From: Proteobacteria bacterium UBA2996
Lineage (GTDB): Bacteria > Pseudomonadota > Gammaproteobacteria > Arenicellales > UBA868
Direction: 5' to 3'
NCBI GenBank assembly: GCA_002346525.1
Contig: DDZY01000216.1
Span: 480 to 7,515 of the forward strand
Length of the DNA: 7,036 bases
Shown here in pieces: positions 1 to 6,337 of this stretch (the first letter of the stretch is position 1; every line of letters starts with the position of its first letter). The notes under the pieces were generated by a model, which was not told the DNA's origin, did no database searches, and saw nothing but the letters and a program-made list of their open reading frames with translations. The translations under genes and the position numbers were made by a program.

Positions 1-157
1 GCGGCAGGCCCCGCTCTTCGGCCAGCGCTTTCAGGGGATCAATCCGGCTACCTTTATCCGGTGCACAGTACACCGCGCAGACGTCCTCGCCGCGTTCCAG
101 CAGGGATTCCAGGACAGCTTTGCCGAAGGCCTGCTGGCCATGAACGATCAGTTTCAT
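1..157 (-). CDS. Formyltransferase, 10-formyl-THF hydrolase/dehydrogenase N-domain type (N-terminal fragment)
   Basis: Only the first 52 codons are inside the window; the gene continues past the left edge. The protein begins MKLIVHGQQAFGKAVLESLL and goes on with an 'APDK...DPL...A...G.P' pattern. This is the layout of the Rossmann-like start of formyl transferases, and is closer to the folate-binding N-domain of 10-formyltetrahydrofolate dehydrogenase than to Met-tRNA formyltransferase. That family moves or hydrolyses a formyl group carried on tetrahydrofolate in the cytoplasm. The catalytic Asn/His/Asp residues lie beyond the edge, so activity cannot be judged. The ATG at 157 is preceded by GGGGAG about nine bases upstream, a good ribosome binding site. 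It follows the ThDP-enzyme gene after a 59-base gap on the same strand, so the two are probably co-transcribed. A role in disposing of a formyl unit made by that enzyme is an inference. A generic methionyl-tRNA formyltransferase paralogue is the alternative. Confidence 0.72.
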   Translation of the reverse strand, partial: MKLIVHGQQAFGKAVLESLLERGEDVCAVYCAPDKGSRIDPLKALAEERGLP

Positions 158-180
158 CTCTTTTTGCTCCCCGTTCCATT

Positions 181-200
181 CCCGGGCAAGGCACCCCGGG
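181..200 (-). other. Short GC hairpin between ThDP-enzyme gene and formyltransferase gene
   Basis: CCCGGG at 181-186 and again at 195-200 can pair with each other across an 8-base loop, because the sequence is its own reverse complement. It sits between the ThDP-enzyme stop (217) and the formyltransferase ribosome binding site. No run of T follows on the minus strand, so it is not a convincing terminator. It could slow the polymerase, protect the upstream message or simply be chance in GC-rich DNA. Confidence 0.25.
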
Positions 201-216
201 GCAGACACCCGGCTAC

Positions 217-1962
217 TTATTTGTACATTGTCTGCGCTTTCGTGCCTAGTGCGTACTCATCGGGGTCCACCCAGACATTAACGACCGCGCATCTTCCCGT
301 CTTGGCAATCGCTTCCCGTGCACGCTGCATTGCCGGCTGAATCTGGCTCGCCTCAGTAACTTCTTCACCATATCCGCCGATCATCTCGCCGAACTTGGAA
401 AACGGCACATCACCGAGTTTGTTCCCGATATCCCCACGCTCCTCGCCGTACTTGGCGAGTTGTCCATAGCGGATCTGATTCATGGCAGAGTTATTCCCAA
501 TCACCGCAAGATACGGTGCGCCAAAACGCTGCGCGGTTTCCATATCAAAGGCGGTCATGCCAAAGGCGCCATCACCATAGAGGCAGACCACCTCTTTATT
601 GGGGTGCGCGAGTTTGGCCGCCATGGAAAAACCCGTGCCCACACCAAGCGAGCCAAGCGCTCCAGGATCCATCCACTGGCCTGGGTTGCGGGGGCGAACT
701 GCCTGAGCCGAGATCGTCACGATATCGCCTCCATCGCCGATATAGATCGTGTCCTCGCCCAGAAACTCATTTATTTCATAAGCCAGCCGATAAGGGTGAA
801 TAGGACTCTGATCGGTGGTAAACATCGGCATCAACTTCTCGAGCTTGGCCGCCTCGATTTCGCGCAACTCGGCCATCCACTTCTGGCGTTGCTGACGCGC
901 TCCTTTGTCGATACGGCCCGATGCGGCCTGCGTCACGGCGGCAAGGATGGCGCCGGGACTACCGACCAAGCCAAGGCTGATATCCCGATTCTTGCCAACC
1001 GTCGCATAACTCTGGTCAATCTGCACCAAAGTTGCTTCCCTGGAAATACGTTTGCCGTAGCCCATGCGGAAATCGAACGGCGTCCCCACAATCAGGATGA
1101 CATCAGCATTCTTGAAAGCATCACTGCGAGTTCGATCAAAATGATGCGGATCGCCTTGGGGCAACAGACCGCGGCTGGCGCCATTCATATAAGCCGGAAT
1201 ATCCAGCGCGCGCACAAATTCGATGGCCTCTTCATGCCCTCCGGAGGACCATACCTGTTGCCCCAGCAGTACCGCTGGACGCTCAGCTTTGACGAGCATA
1301 TCAGCGAGCTTTTCAATATCAGCCGGATCGCCTATAGAGTTCACCGAGGCGCGATAGGATCCGGGCTGTGGCACTACCGCTTTCTCGACAGGCACTTCGG
1401 CATCCAGAATATCCCGGGGGATCTCCAGATAAGAGGGGCCATAGGCGCCGGAAAAACACTCACGGGCGGCCATGGAGATCATGTCGGCAACGCGTTCAGT
1501 AGAAAACACGCCTGACGCAAACTTGGTGATCGGGGTCATCATATCGACGTGGGGGAGATCCTGCAGTGAGCCCATCTTGTGCTGCGTCAGAGAACTCTGC
1601 CCACCAATATGCAAAATGGGGCTTTCTGATCGAAAGGCAGTGGCCACTCCCGTCACAGCGTTAGTGCAGCCGGGACCGGCTGTGGTCACCACACAACCTA
1701 ACCGTCCCGTCTGGCGGGCATAGCCATCGGCCGCATGCGCCGCCGTCTGTTCATGGCGCACGTCGATGATCCTGATCCCTTCGTCGAGACAACCATCATA
1801 GATGTCGATGATGTGTCCCCCGCAGAGAGTAAAAATCGTATCAACGCCTTCCTGCTTTAGCGCCTTCGCCACAAGGTGACCGCCGGATACGACTGAACCA
1901 TCCTTGGTCTTCTGAGCCAGTGTGTCCGTTGCAGTATCTGTTCTTTTCAATTCAGCGCTCAT
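217..1962 (-). CDS. Thiamine-diphosphate enzyme, probable 2-hydroxyacyl-CoA lyase (HACL2/ILVBL-like)
   Basis: A 581-residue ThDP-dependent enzyme with the three usual domains. The N-terminal pyrimidine-binding domain holds VRHEQTAAHAADGYAR, with the catalytic glutamate at residue 71. The central domain holds GTPFDFRMGYGKRIS near 293-307, close to the DFR.GYGR stretch remembered from ILVBL/HACL2. The C-terminal domain has the cofactor motif from GDGAFG (463-468) to NN (490-491). The usual automatic name would be acetolactate synthase large subunit, but no small regulatory subunit is adjacent and the neighbours are catabolic. HACL2-type enzymes cleave 2-hydroxyacyl-CoA to formyl-CoA plus an aldehyde; oxalyl-CoA decarboxylase is a relative. 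The ATG at 1962 is chosen because AAAGGGAG lies eight bases upstream; a TTG seven codons earlier (1983) overlaps that ribosome binding site. The gene follows tctA after 101 bases and precedes the formyltransferase gene. The fold and cofactor are certain; the substrate is inferred. Benzaldehyde-lyase-like or sulfoacetaldehyde-type chemistry are alternatives. Confidence 0.85.
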   Translation of the reverse strand: MSAELKRTDTATDTLAQKTKDGSVVSGGHLVAKALKQEGVDTIFTLCGGHIIDIYDGCLDEGIRIIDVRHEQTAAHAADGYARQTGRLGCVVTTAGPGCTNAVTGVATAFRSESPILHIGGQSSLTQHKMGSLQDLPHVDMMTPITKFASGVFSTERVADMISMAARECFSGAYGPSYLEIPRDILDAEVPVEKAVVPQPGSYRASVNSIGDPADIEKLADMLVKAERPAVLLGQQVWSSGGHEEAIEFVRALDIPAYMNGASRGLLPQGDPHHFDRTRSDAFKNADVILIVGTPFDFRMGYGKRISREATLVQIDQSYATVGKNRDISLGLVGSPGAILAAVTQAASGRIDKGARQQRQKWMAELREIEAAKLEKLMPMFTTDQSPIHPYRLAYEINEFLGEDTIYIGDGGDIVTISAQAVRPRNPGQWMDPGALGSLGVGTGFSMAAKLAHPNKEVVCLYGDGAFGMTAFDMETAQRFGAPYLAVIGNNSAMNQIRYGQLAKYGEERGDIGNKLGDVPFSKFGEMIGGYGEEVTEASQIQPAMQRAREAIAKTGRCAVVNVWVDPDEYALGTKAQTMYK

Positions 1963-2000
1963 ACGTTTCTCCCTTTCAGTCAATACGAGAACCTAGGGCT

Positions 2001-2039
2001 GACTACACTAGTCTGGAATGCTTGCAACCTTGTAGGTTG
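2001..2039. promoter_or_regulatory. Two dyads in the leader of the ThDP-enzyme gene, possible operators
   Basis: Two perfect short inverted repeats lie in the 101-base gap between tctA and the ThDP-enzyme gene: GACTA-CAC-TAGTC at 2001-2013 and CAACCT-TGT-AGGTTG at 2025-2039. Their centres are 25 bases apart. Neither is followed by a T-run on the minus strand, so they do not look like terminators. They could be binding sites for a dimeric regulator acting on an internal promoter, but no convincing -35/-10 pair was found beside them. Confidence 0.3.
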
Positions 2040-2063
2040 AAATGTGTAACCCTGGCCCTCCCG

Positions 2064-3593
2064 TTATGTCGATTCCCGATATTTAGTCGCCCTCTTGCGC
2101 CGATAGTTCAAAAAGACAGGATAGAGCATCAGGGCGATGGCGAGAATGATGCAGATCAGCGCGATAGGGTGTTCCACGGGATGAACAAAAGTGGTCACAT
2201 CACCACGGCTTGAAATAAGCGACTGGCGCATCGAGCGCTCTGCCAGCGGGCCCAGCACGATCGCCAGCACCGCTGGCGCTACCGGGTAGTTAAGTTTGCG
2301 CAGCAGGTAACCCCCCAGTCCCAACACCAGCATCAGCCAGACATCAAACATCCGGTCTGTCGTCGCGAAAACGCCCACAAAGCAGAGAATGAAGATCACC
2401 GGTGTCAGGATCGTGAACGGCATGGCCAGAACACGAACAAAGAGCGGAATCAATGCAAGGTTGAGCGCTACCGTTACGAAGTTGGCCACGTACATCGAGC
2501 CGATCAGGCCCCAGACAAAATCCGGGTTGTTAGCAAAAAGCAGCGGCCCCGGGCGCAGTCCCCAGATAATCATGCCGCCCAGCAGAATGGCCGTGGTGGG
2601 GGATCCCGGGATACCGAGGGTAATCATCGGCAGCATGGAGCCGGTTGATGCCGCGTTGTTGGCCGCTTCAGGTGCTGCGACGCCTGAGATGTTGCCCTTG
2701 CCGAAACTCTCGGGGTCCTTGGAGAAAGTCTTGGCAAGTCCATAGGCCATCAGCGATGCAGGCGTGGCCCCCGCCGCCGGCAGGGTACCCACAAAAAACC
2801 CGAGCGCTGAACCGAGCGAAGTGGTCGGCAGATACTTCTTGATATGCCCCAGGTTTTCCTTGAACTTCGACCAGGTGGTCTTGACGTTCTCAATCTGCAC
2901 CTTGCCGCTGGTCTGCTCCAGCGTCCATAACATCTCACCAATGCCGTATATGCCGATGGCCAACACCAGAAAACCAATGCCGCGCTGAAACTCAACCATG
3001 TCAAAGAAGATAAGACGCGGCTGGCCGGATATGATGTCAAAGCCCACGGCCGCCATCACCAGACCCAACAGGATCGAGAATATCGTCTTGGGAATATCAT
3101 CGCCGCCCAACCCAATGAAGGTCGCAAAGGCAAGGACCATCAAAGCAAACTCTTCCTGCGGACCGAACTTCAGCGCAAGTTCTGCAAGCGGCGGTGCAAA
3201 CAAGGTAAAGAGAACGACGGAAATGGTACCGCCGATGAAAGACGCGATAGCGGCACCCATCAAGGCCTGATCGGCCAGCCCCTTTTGCGCCATCGGCCGG
3301 CCGTCGAAGACCGTCGCTACCGCCGTAGAAGCACCGGGAATCCCCAACGTGATGGAACTGATGGCACCGCCATACATCGCCCCGTAATAGAGCGCTGCCA
3401 AAAATATGATCGCCGCGGTTGGCGGCACCAGAAAGGTTACCGGCAGCAGAATCGCTACCCCGTTTACCGAACCCAGCCCCGGCATCGCGCCGATGAAAAG
3501 CCCCGCCATACACCCGGCGAGGATCATGCCGAGATTCAGCGGCTCAAGAGCCTGCAGCAGCCCGGCGGCTAATAGGTTTGCAATCTCTCCCAT
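2064..3593 (-). CDS. tctA: Tripartite tricarboxylate transporter, large membrane subunit TctA
   Basis: A 509-residue, very hydrophobic protein of the usual TctA length. It is the transport channel of a TTT system, which moves an organic acid delivered by the periplasmic TctC protein across the inner membrane, driven by an ion gradient. The two homologous halves each carry the family signatures: MPGLGSVNG (37-45) and GAMYGGAISSITLGIPG (71-87) in the first, GTLPAAGATPAS (269-280) and APEAANNAASTGSMLP (307-322) followed by TLGIPGSPTTA in the second. A conserved YPVAPAVLAIVLGPLAE stretch lies at 436-452. The C-terminal tail is basic (RRKRATKYR), consistent with a cytoplasmic end. The ATG at 3593 fits the family N-terminus, but its ribosome binding site is poor: the leader is A-rich with no clear AGGAG. 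Translation may depend on coupling to tctB, 60 bases upstream. The substrate cannot be read from this subunit. Confidence 0.97.
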   Translation of the reverse strand: MGEIANLLAAGLLQALEPLNLGMILAGCMAGLFIGAMPGLGSVNGVAILLPVTFLVPPTAAIIFLAALYYGAMYGGAISSITLGIPGASTAVATVFDGRPMAQKGLADQALMGAAIASFIGGTISVVLFTLFAPPLAELALKFGPQEEFALMVLAFATFIGLGGDDIPKTIFSILLGLVMAAVGFDIISGQPRLIFFDMVEFQRGIGFLVLAIGIYGIGEMLWTLEQTSGKVQIENVKTTWSKFKENLGHIKKYLPTTSLGSALGFFVGTLPAAGATPASLMAYGLAKTFSKDPESFGKGNISGVAAPEAANNAASTGSMLPMITLGIPGSPTTAILLGGMIIWGLRPGPLLFANNPDFVWGLIGSMYVANFVTVALNLALIPLFVRVLAMPFTILTPVIFILCFVGVFATTDRMFDVWLMLVLGLGGYLLRKLNYPVAPAVLAIVLGPLAERSMRQSLISSRGDVTTFVHPVEHPIALICIILAIALMLYPVFLNYRRKRATKYREST

Positions 3594-3653
3594 CTCGTAA
3601 TGTCTATTCTTTTCTTGGTCTTGGTATTTATTTTCTGTTTTCGCGAACCCCGC

Positions 3654-4181
3654 CTACATCAGGTACTCCCAACGGAAATTATCGATCCACAAAAACCCGT
3701 TCTCGAACATAGGCAGGCCCTTGGGCAGATACTTGGTCAACTGCCACTCAAAAAGGAAGTAGATAAAAATGACTGCACCGATCACCGAGACGGTGGTCAT
3801 GCCCCAAGTGTGCTTGCCAATGACTCTCATATAAAAGCCCAGGAACAAGGCAATGGAGATGTACGTCCCGACGATCGAGACAAGAAAAATCATCGCGGTC
3901 AGCGCGATGAATGACGTCGCGACAAGAGCAAGCGGATCGGAATTGATGTAGGGAGCTTCGTTTCGGCTCTCGGGTGTGGTCCTGCGAAACCAGCGAAAAA
4001 TGGTCCACACACAGGTTATCGCCATGCCGAGACTCAGCCAGAATGGCCACACGCCGGCACCCGGTCCGCGTCCGTCGACCCAGCCGATATTCAGGCCATC
4101 AGCGTAGACGCTCCACATGAGTGCCAACGAGAAGACGAGTAGCCCGATGCCCGCGAGCAGTTCAGCTATACGTGTCGACAT
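3654..4181 (-). CDS. tctB: Tripartite tricarboxylate transporter, small membrane subunit TctB
   Basis: A 175-residue membrane protein with about four hydrophobic segments (roughly 5-27, 43-63, 86-118, which may be one long or two short helices, and 128-146). TctB subunits diverge strongly, but two family hallmarks are visible: GPGAGVWPFWLS at 39-50 between the first two helices, and LPKGLP at 152-157 near the C-terminus. The protein partners TctA in the inner membrane; its exact role in transport is not well known for the family. The ATG at 4181 has a strong ribosome binding site, AAGGGAGG, six bases upstream. tctB follows tctC after 184 bases that hold a hairpin and a palindrome, and precedes tctA by 60 bases. 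The tctC-tctB-tctA order is the classical one. Confidence 0.92.
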   Translation of the reverse strand: MSTRIAELLAGIGLLVFSLALMWSVYADGLNIGWVDGRGPGAGVWPFWLSLGMAITCVWTIFRWFRRTTPESRNEAPYINSDPLALVATSFIALTAMIFLVSIVGTYISIALFLGFYMRVIGKHTWGMTTVSVIGAVIFIYFLFEWQLTKYLPKGLPMFENGFLWIDNFRWEYLM

Positions 4182-4238
4182 GCAGGGCCTCCCTTACCCT
4201 ATCTCTTCCCTCACAAATCAGTAATGAGTCGTATCTCC

Positions 4239-4253
4239 GGTATACTGTATACC
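4239..4253. promoter_or_regulatory. Perfect 15-base palindrome upstream of tctB, candidate operator
   Basis: GGTATACTGTATACC is a perfect dyad of two 7-base arms around one central T. It lies 58 bases upstream of the tctB start and downstream of the tctC hairpin. The length, the single central base and the GTATAC core resemble operators of GntR-family (FadR/VanR-type) regulators, which often control organic-acid uptake genes. It contains TATACA/TATACC hexamers on the minus strand that could also serve as a -10 element, with TTGCGG upstream as a weak -35 at poor spacing. No regulator gene is in the window. Confidence 0.45.
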
Positions 4254-4321
4254 AGATTAAGGATACCGCAATATCGAACTTTTCTAAGTGGTCAGCGCGG
4301 CCTTTGTTGCCTGATTTGCAG

Positions 4322-4352
4322 AAAATATCCGGGCCGGCGAAAGCCGGCCCGG
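4322..4352 (-). terminator. Strong hairpin after tctC, terminator or attenuator
   Basis: CCGGGCCGGC (4329-4338) and GCCGGCCCGG (4343-4352) form a perfect 10-base-pair stem with a 4-base loop, reading TTTC on the minus strand. It begins 13 bases after the tctC stop codon and is followed on the minus strand by ATATTTTCT, a modest T-rich tail. It looks like an intrinsic terminator, probably leaky, since tctB and tctA lie just downstream on the same strand. In TTT and other binding-protein-dependent systems such a hairpin can let the binding protein be made in excess of the membrane subunits, by partial termination or by stabilising the upstream message. Confidence 0.75.
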
Positions 4353-4365
4353 CATACAGATCGGA

Positions 4366-5358
4366 TTACTCGCCGGTAATGGCGGCGGCACCCACCTGCT
4401 CGATCAGTTTCTGGTGCGCAACATACTGGTTGGCGTGGAAACTTCCGAGTGCATCGTTTTTGATCATTTCATCACAGGTCAAACCGTCGCTGACGCAGAA
4501 GTCCTGCCACTCTTTGCTGTCAAACAGCTGCTGGAAGAGATCGGTATAGAACGCAATGGCATCGGCGGACATCCCTGGAGGTCCGTTAACCGAACGCTGC
4601 ATGTAGTACTCGATATTCACACCGAGTTCTTTTGCAGTCGGGACGTCCGGGAAAGCAGCCATACGCTCACCGGTGAACTGCACGAGCGGCTTGGAACTGC
4701 CAGCCTGATAGAAGGCCATCTGCTCTGAAGGGTTGTTGACCGTTGAGTCGATCTGCTTGCCAATCAGGTTCTTGGCCACGGTACCGCCACCTGGGAACGG
4801 AATGTAGGTGACTTTGTAATCAAACTCGGCTTCCATCATCGCGGTCAGCACACTGTCTTCCTGGCCGGAACCGGTGCCACCGACTTTCCAGTCAAGGCCC
4901 TTGGCTTTCACGGCAGCAACGTAGCTGTCGAGATCGGTGATGTCTGAGCGATCCGTATGGACCCACAACAGGAAGGTATCCATCGCCATCAGACCGATCG
5001 GCGTGAATTTGGTCGGATCAACACCCAGGTCAGACTGGATGATCGGTGTGGTGTAGAAGCTGTTCAGCGTCATCATGACGGTGTGATCGTCACCCGCCTT
5101 GTCCTGCATGTAGCGCAGGGCTTCAGCGCCTGAACCACCGGGCTTGTTGATCGGAATGAACGGACGTGAGCTCAGACCCTTCTTTTCGATCAGGCCCTGC
5201 AGCAGGCGTGCGATCTGGTCAGCACCGCCGCCGGTGCCGGCCATGATGATGAACTCAACCGGCTTCTTCGGCTGCCAGGCCTGCACAGGCCCTGCTACCA
5301 GAACAGCTACCGCGCTTGCCATCGCAAGCACTGGGTAAAACAGTTTACGTTTCAGCAT
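4366..5358 (-). CDS. tctC: Periplasmic solute-binding protein TctC (Bug family) of the TTT transporter
   Basis: A 330-residue protein of normal TctC/Bug length. The first 27 residues are a Sec signal peptide: basic MLKRK, a hydrophobic core and a PVQA|W cleavage site. The mature protein carries Bug-family signatures: VEFIIMAGTGGGADQIARLL (ligand loop around 34-53, with an aspartate at 47), INKPGGSGAEALRYM (70-84), VGGTGSGQEDS around 159-169, and FPGGGTVAKNLIGKQID at 188-204. It captures an organic anion in the periplasm and hands it to TctAB. The only two cysteines, C288 and C295, sit close together near the C-terminus and could form a disulfide in the periplasm. The ATG at 5358 has AGAGAGGAAAC just upstream. 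This is the first gene of the transporter set, with a 268-base leader region. Bug proteins bind varied carboxylates, so the substrate cannot be named; the downstream enzymes suggest a 2-hydroxy acid or similar. Confidence 0.95.
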   Translation of the reverse strand: MLKRKLFYPVLAMASAVAVLVAGPVQAWQPKKPVEFIIMAGTGGGADQIARLLQGLIEKKGLSSRPFIPINKPGGSGAEALRYMQDKAGDDHTVMMTLNSFYTTPIIQSDLGVDPTKFTPIGLMAMDTFLLWVHTDRSDITDLDSYVAAVKAKGLDWKVGGTGSGQEDSVLTAMMEAEFDYKVTYIPFPGGGTVAKNLIGKQIDSTVNNPSEQMAFYQAGSSKPLVQFTGERMAAFPDVPTAKELGVNIEYYMQRSVNGPPGMSADAIAFYTDLFQQLFDSKEWQDFCVSDGLTCDEMIKNDALGSFHANQYVAHQKLIEQVGAAAITGE

Positions 5359-5626
5359 TGTTTCCTCTCTTCCCTCTGGATGATTGGTTGATTATTAACC
5401 GCAGCAACAGGATCCACCTGCTATCCCCGGCCTGCGAGAGACGTTACCGCAGAGCGCCAAGCGAGGCAAATCGGCTTTATTCTTCGATACCATCAGGTTT
5501 GCTTATCATCCATTCAACAATCCCACGAAAAAATAATGTAGTTTCCGGCCCTATTGTCCGGCTCCGTCGGAAGGCAGCGGGGATTACCTTTTATTTTTCA
5601 ACGACTTCAAAAAGCATCGCTGACCT
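5359..5626 (-). other. Leader region of tctC; no gene seen
   Basis: This gap lies between the stop of the PNPOx-like gene and the tctC start, both on the minus strand. No coding sequence with a plausible start and composition was found on either strand. It should hold the promoter for the transporter genes, but no -35/-10 pair was convincing: the best, TTGCCT and TAACGT with 17 bases between on the minus strand, is weak. A near-perfect dyad lies at 5386-5400, listed separately. A loose CCGG-rich hairpin at about 5543-5572, with six Ts on the minus strand (5528-5533), could weakly end the PNPOx-like transcript. Confidence 0.5.
5386..5400. promoter_or_regulatory. Imperfect 15-base dyad just upstream of tctC, candidate operator
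   Basis: On the minus strand this reads GGTTAATAATCAACC: two 7-base arms around a central A with one mismatched pair. It ends 27 bases before the tctC start codon, where a bound repressor would block early transcription. Like the palindrome before tctB it is 15 bases long, has a single central base and runs GGT...ACC, but the inner bases differ (TTAAT/ATCAA against ATAC/GTAT). One shared regulator is therefore possible but unproven. Confidence 0.3.
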
Positions 5627-6217
5627 TCAGGGCGCAATCCACTCGCCCTGCCAGCCCCGCTCCGTCCACCGGAAACGGGCCCGGCGATGCCCTTCTACTC
5701 TTAAAAACAACCAGTCGAGGGTATCGATCTCGCAGGCCAGTACCGCAAAGTGCTGTTCGCCTGTGGCGGGGTCCACCAGCGCATCGATATCAAGATCGTC
5801 CTCCGTACAGACTTCACCCGGGGCAATGGGCGTGCGGTAGCACTGGGCGCTACGCCACGCGCCGTCCTGCCAGCGCTGACTGGCAAGGGCATCCCCCTGA
5901 TGTGTCCAGGCTCTGCCGTAGGCGCGCAGTTGGATCTTTGCGTCGCGATCATAAAAGTGCCAGGAAAACCTGGGGTCCTTGGCCAGCTGCACGATCTTGG
6001 GTGAACGACTGTCGGTATGGCAGGTCAGGATGCGGGTCTCGGCATCAGCAGAGCGCAAGACAACCGTTCTCAGTTGCGCCATCCCCTCTCCCACATTACC
6101 CAGCGTAGGCGTGTGCCAGGCATGATGGCGGTCCTGCGCCGCGGCCGCCAGAGACTGCCACTGATCATCAGCGATCTGATCCAGATTCGAGATCTCGGGA
6201 GTAACGGGGTGAGGCAT
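5627..6217 (-). CDS. Pyridoxamine 5'-phosphate oxidase-related, FMN-binding protein
   Basis: A 196-residue protein of the split-barrel PNPOx-like flavoprotein superfamily, likely cytoplasmic. Visible family features: LRTVVLR (49-55), CHTDSRSPKIVQLAKDPR (66-83), WHFYDRDAKIQLRAYGRA (86-103), and a C-terminal LFLRVEGHRRARF (170-182) ending W..GEWIAP. These correspond to the R-x-V-L-R, T-D-x-R-S-x-K and H/R-x-x-R-F elements that bind the FMN phosphate and dimer partner. It is more like the plant/cyanobacterial Alr4036-type relatives than PdxH: it lacks the full PdxH C-terminal signature, so vitamin B6 synthesis should not be assumed. The ATG at 6217 has no clear ribosome binding site, but there is a plausible promoter 31-58 bases upstream, so a short leader is likely. 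It is divergent from the DUF2256/DUF3429 pair. Its link to the transporter operon downstream is unclear. Confidence 0.85.
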   Translation of the reverse strand: MPHPVTPEISNLDQIADDQWQSLAAAAQDRHHAWHTPTLGNVGEGMAQLRTVVLRSADAETRILTCHTDSRSPKIVQLAKDPRFSWHFYDRDAKIQLRAYGRAWTHQGDALASQRWQDGAWRSAQCYRTPIAPGEVCTEDDLDIDALVDPATGEQHFAVLACEIDTLDWLFLRVEGHRRARFRWTERGWQGEWIAP

Positions 6218-6247
6218 AACGAAACTAAGCTTGGCGTCAATTGTATT

Positions 6248-6275
6248 AATGTAGCACTGCCGCGTCGGGTGGCAA
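6248..6275 (-). promoter_or_regulatory. Probable sigma-70 promoter for the PNPOx-like gene
   Basis: On the minus strand, TTGCCA (6275-6270) and TACATT (6253-6248) are separated by 16 bases. A TG lies one base before the -10 hexamer (TGCTACATT), the extended -10 form. Transcription would begin near 6240, giving a leader of about 23 bases. The promoter lies between two inverted copies of GTCAATTG (6236-6243 and, as CAATTGAC, 6273-6280). Confidence 0.5.
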
Positions 6276-6337
6276 TTGACAATCTATCGGCGGCCTCTCA
6301 CTCATAATCGAGTTTCGATAACCGCGACCCACCATCC

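Noticed and set aside
460..1515. Long plus-strand reading frame (351 codons) opposite the ThDP-enzyme gene
   Set aside because: It lies fully antisense to a gene with clear family motifs, its translation shows no recognisable domain, and it is the usual shadow frame in GC-rich DNA.
1963..1983. TTG start at 1983 for the ThDP enzyme (seven extra residues)
   Set aside because: The added codons coincide with the ribosome binding site (AAAGGGAG) of the ATG at 1962, which is the better start.
3640..3647. TTCGCGAA palindrome in the tctB-tctA gap
   Set aside because: An 8-base palindrome without spacing, promoter or conservation evidence is expected by chance.
5401..5480. TTGCCT / TAACGT (17-base spacing, minus strand) as the tctC promoter
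   Set aside because: The -10 matches the consensus at only three of six positions; other pairs are as weak, so no promoter is called.
5528..5572. CCGG-rich hairpin plus six Ts as a terminator for the PNPOx-like gene
   Set aside because: The stem is only 4-5 base pairs with alternative pairings, and the T-run starts about ten bases after it, so it does not meet the form of an intrinsic terminator.
5554..6108. Plus-strand frame of 184 codons opposite the PNPOx-like gene
   Set aside because: It is antisense to a gene with clear flavin-binding motifs and has a low-complexity, Arg/Pro/Ser-rich translation.
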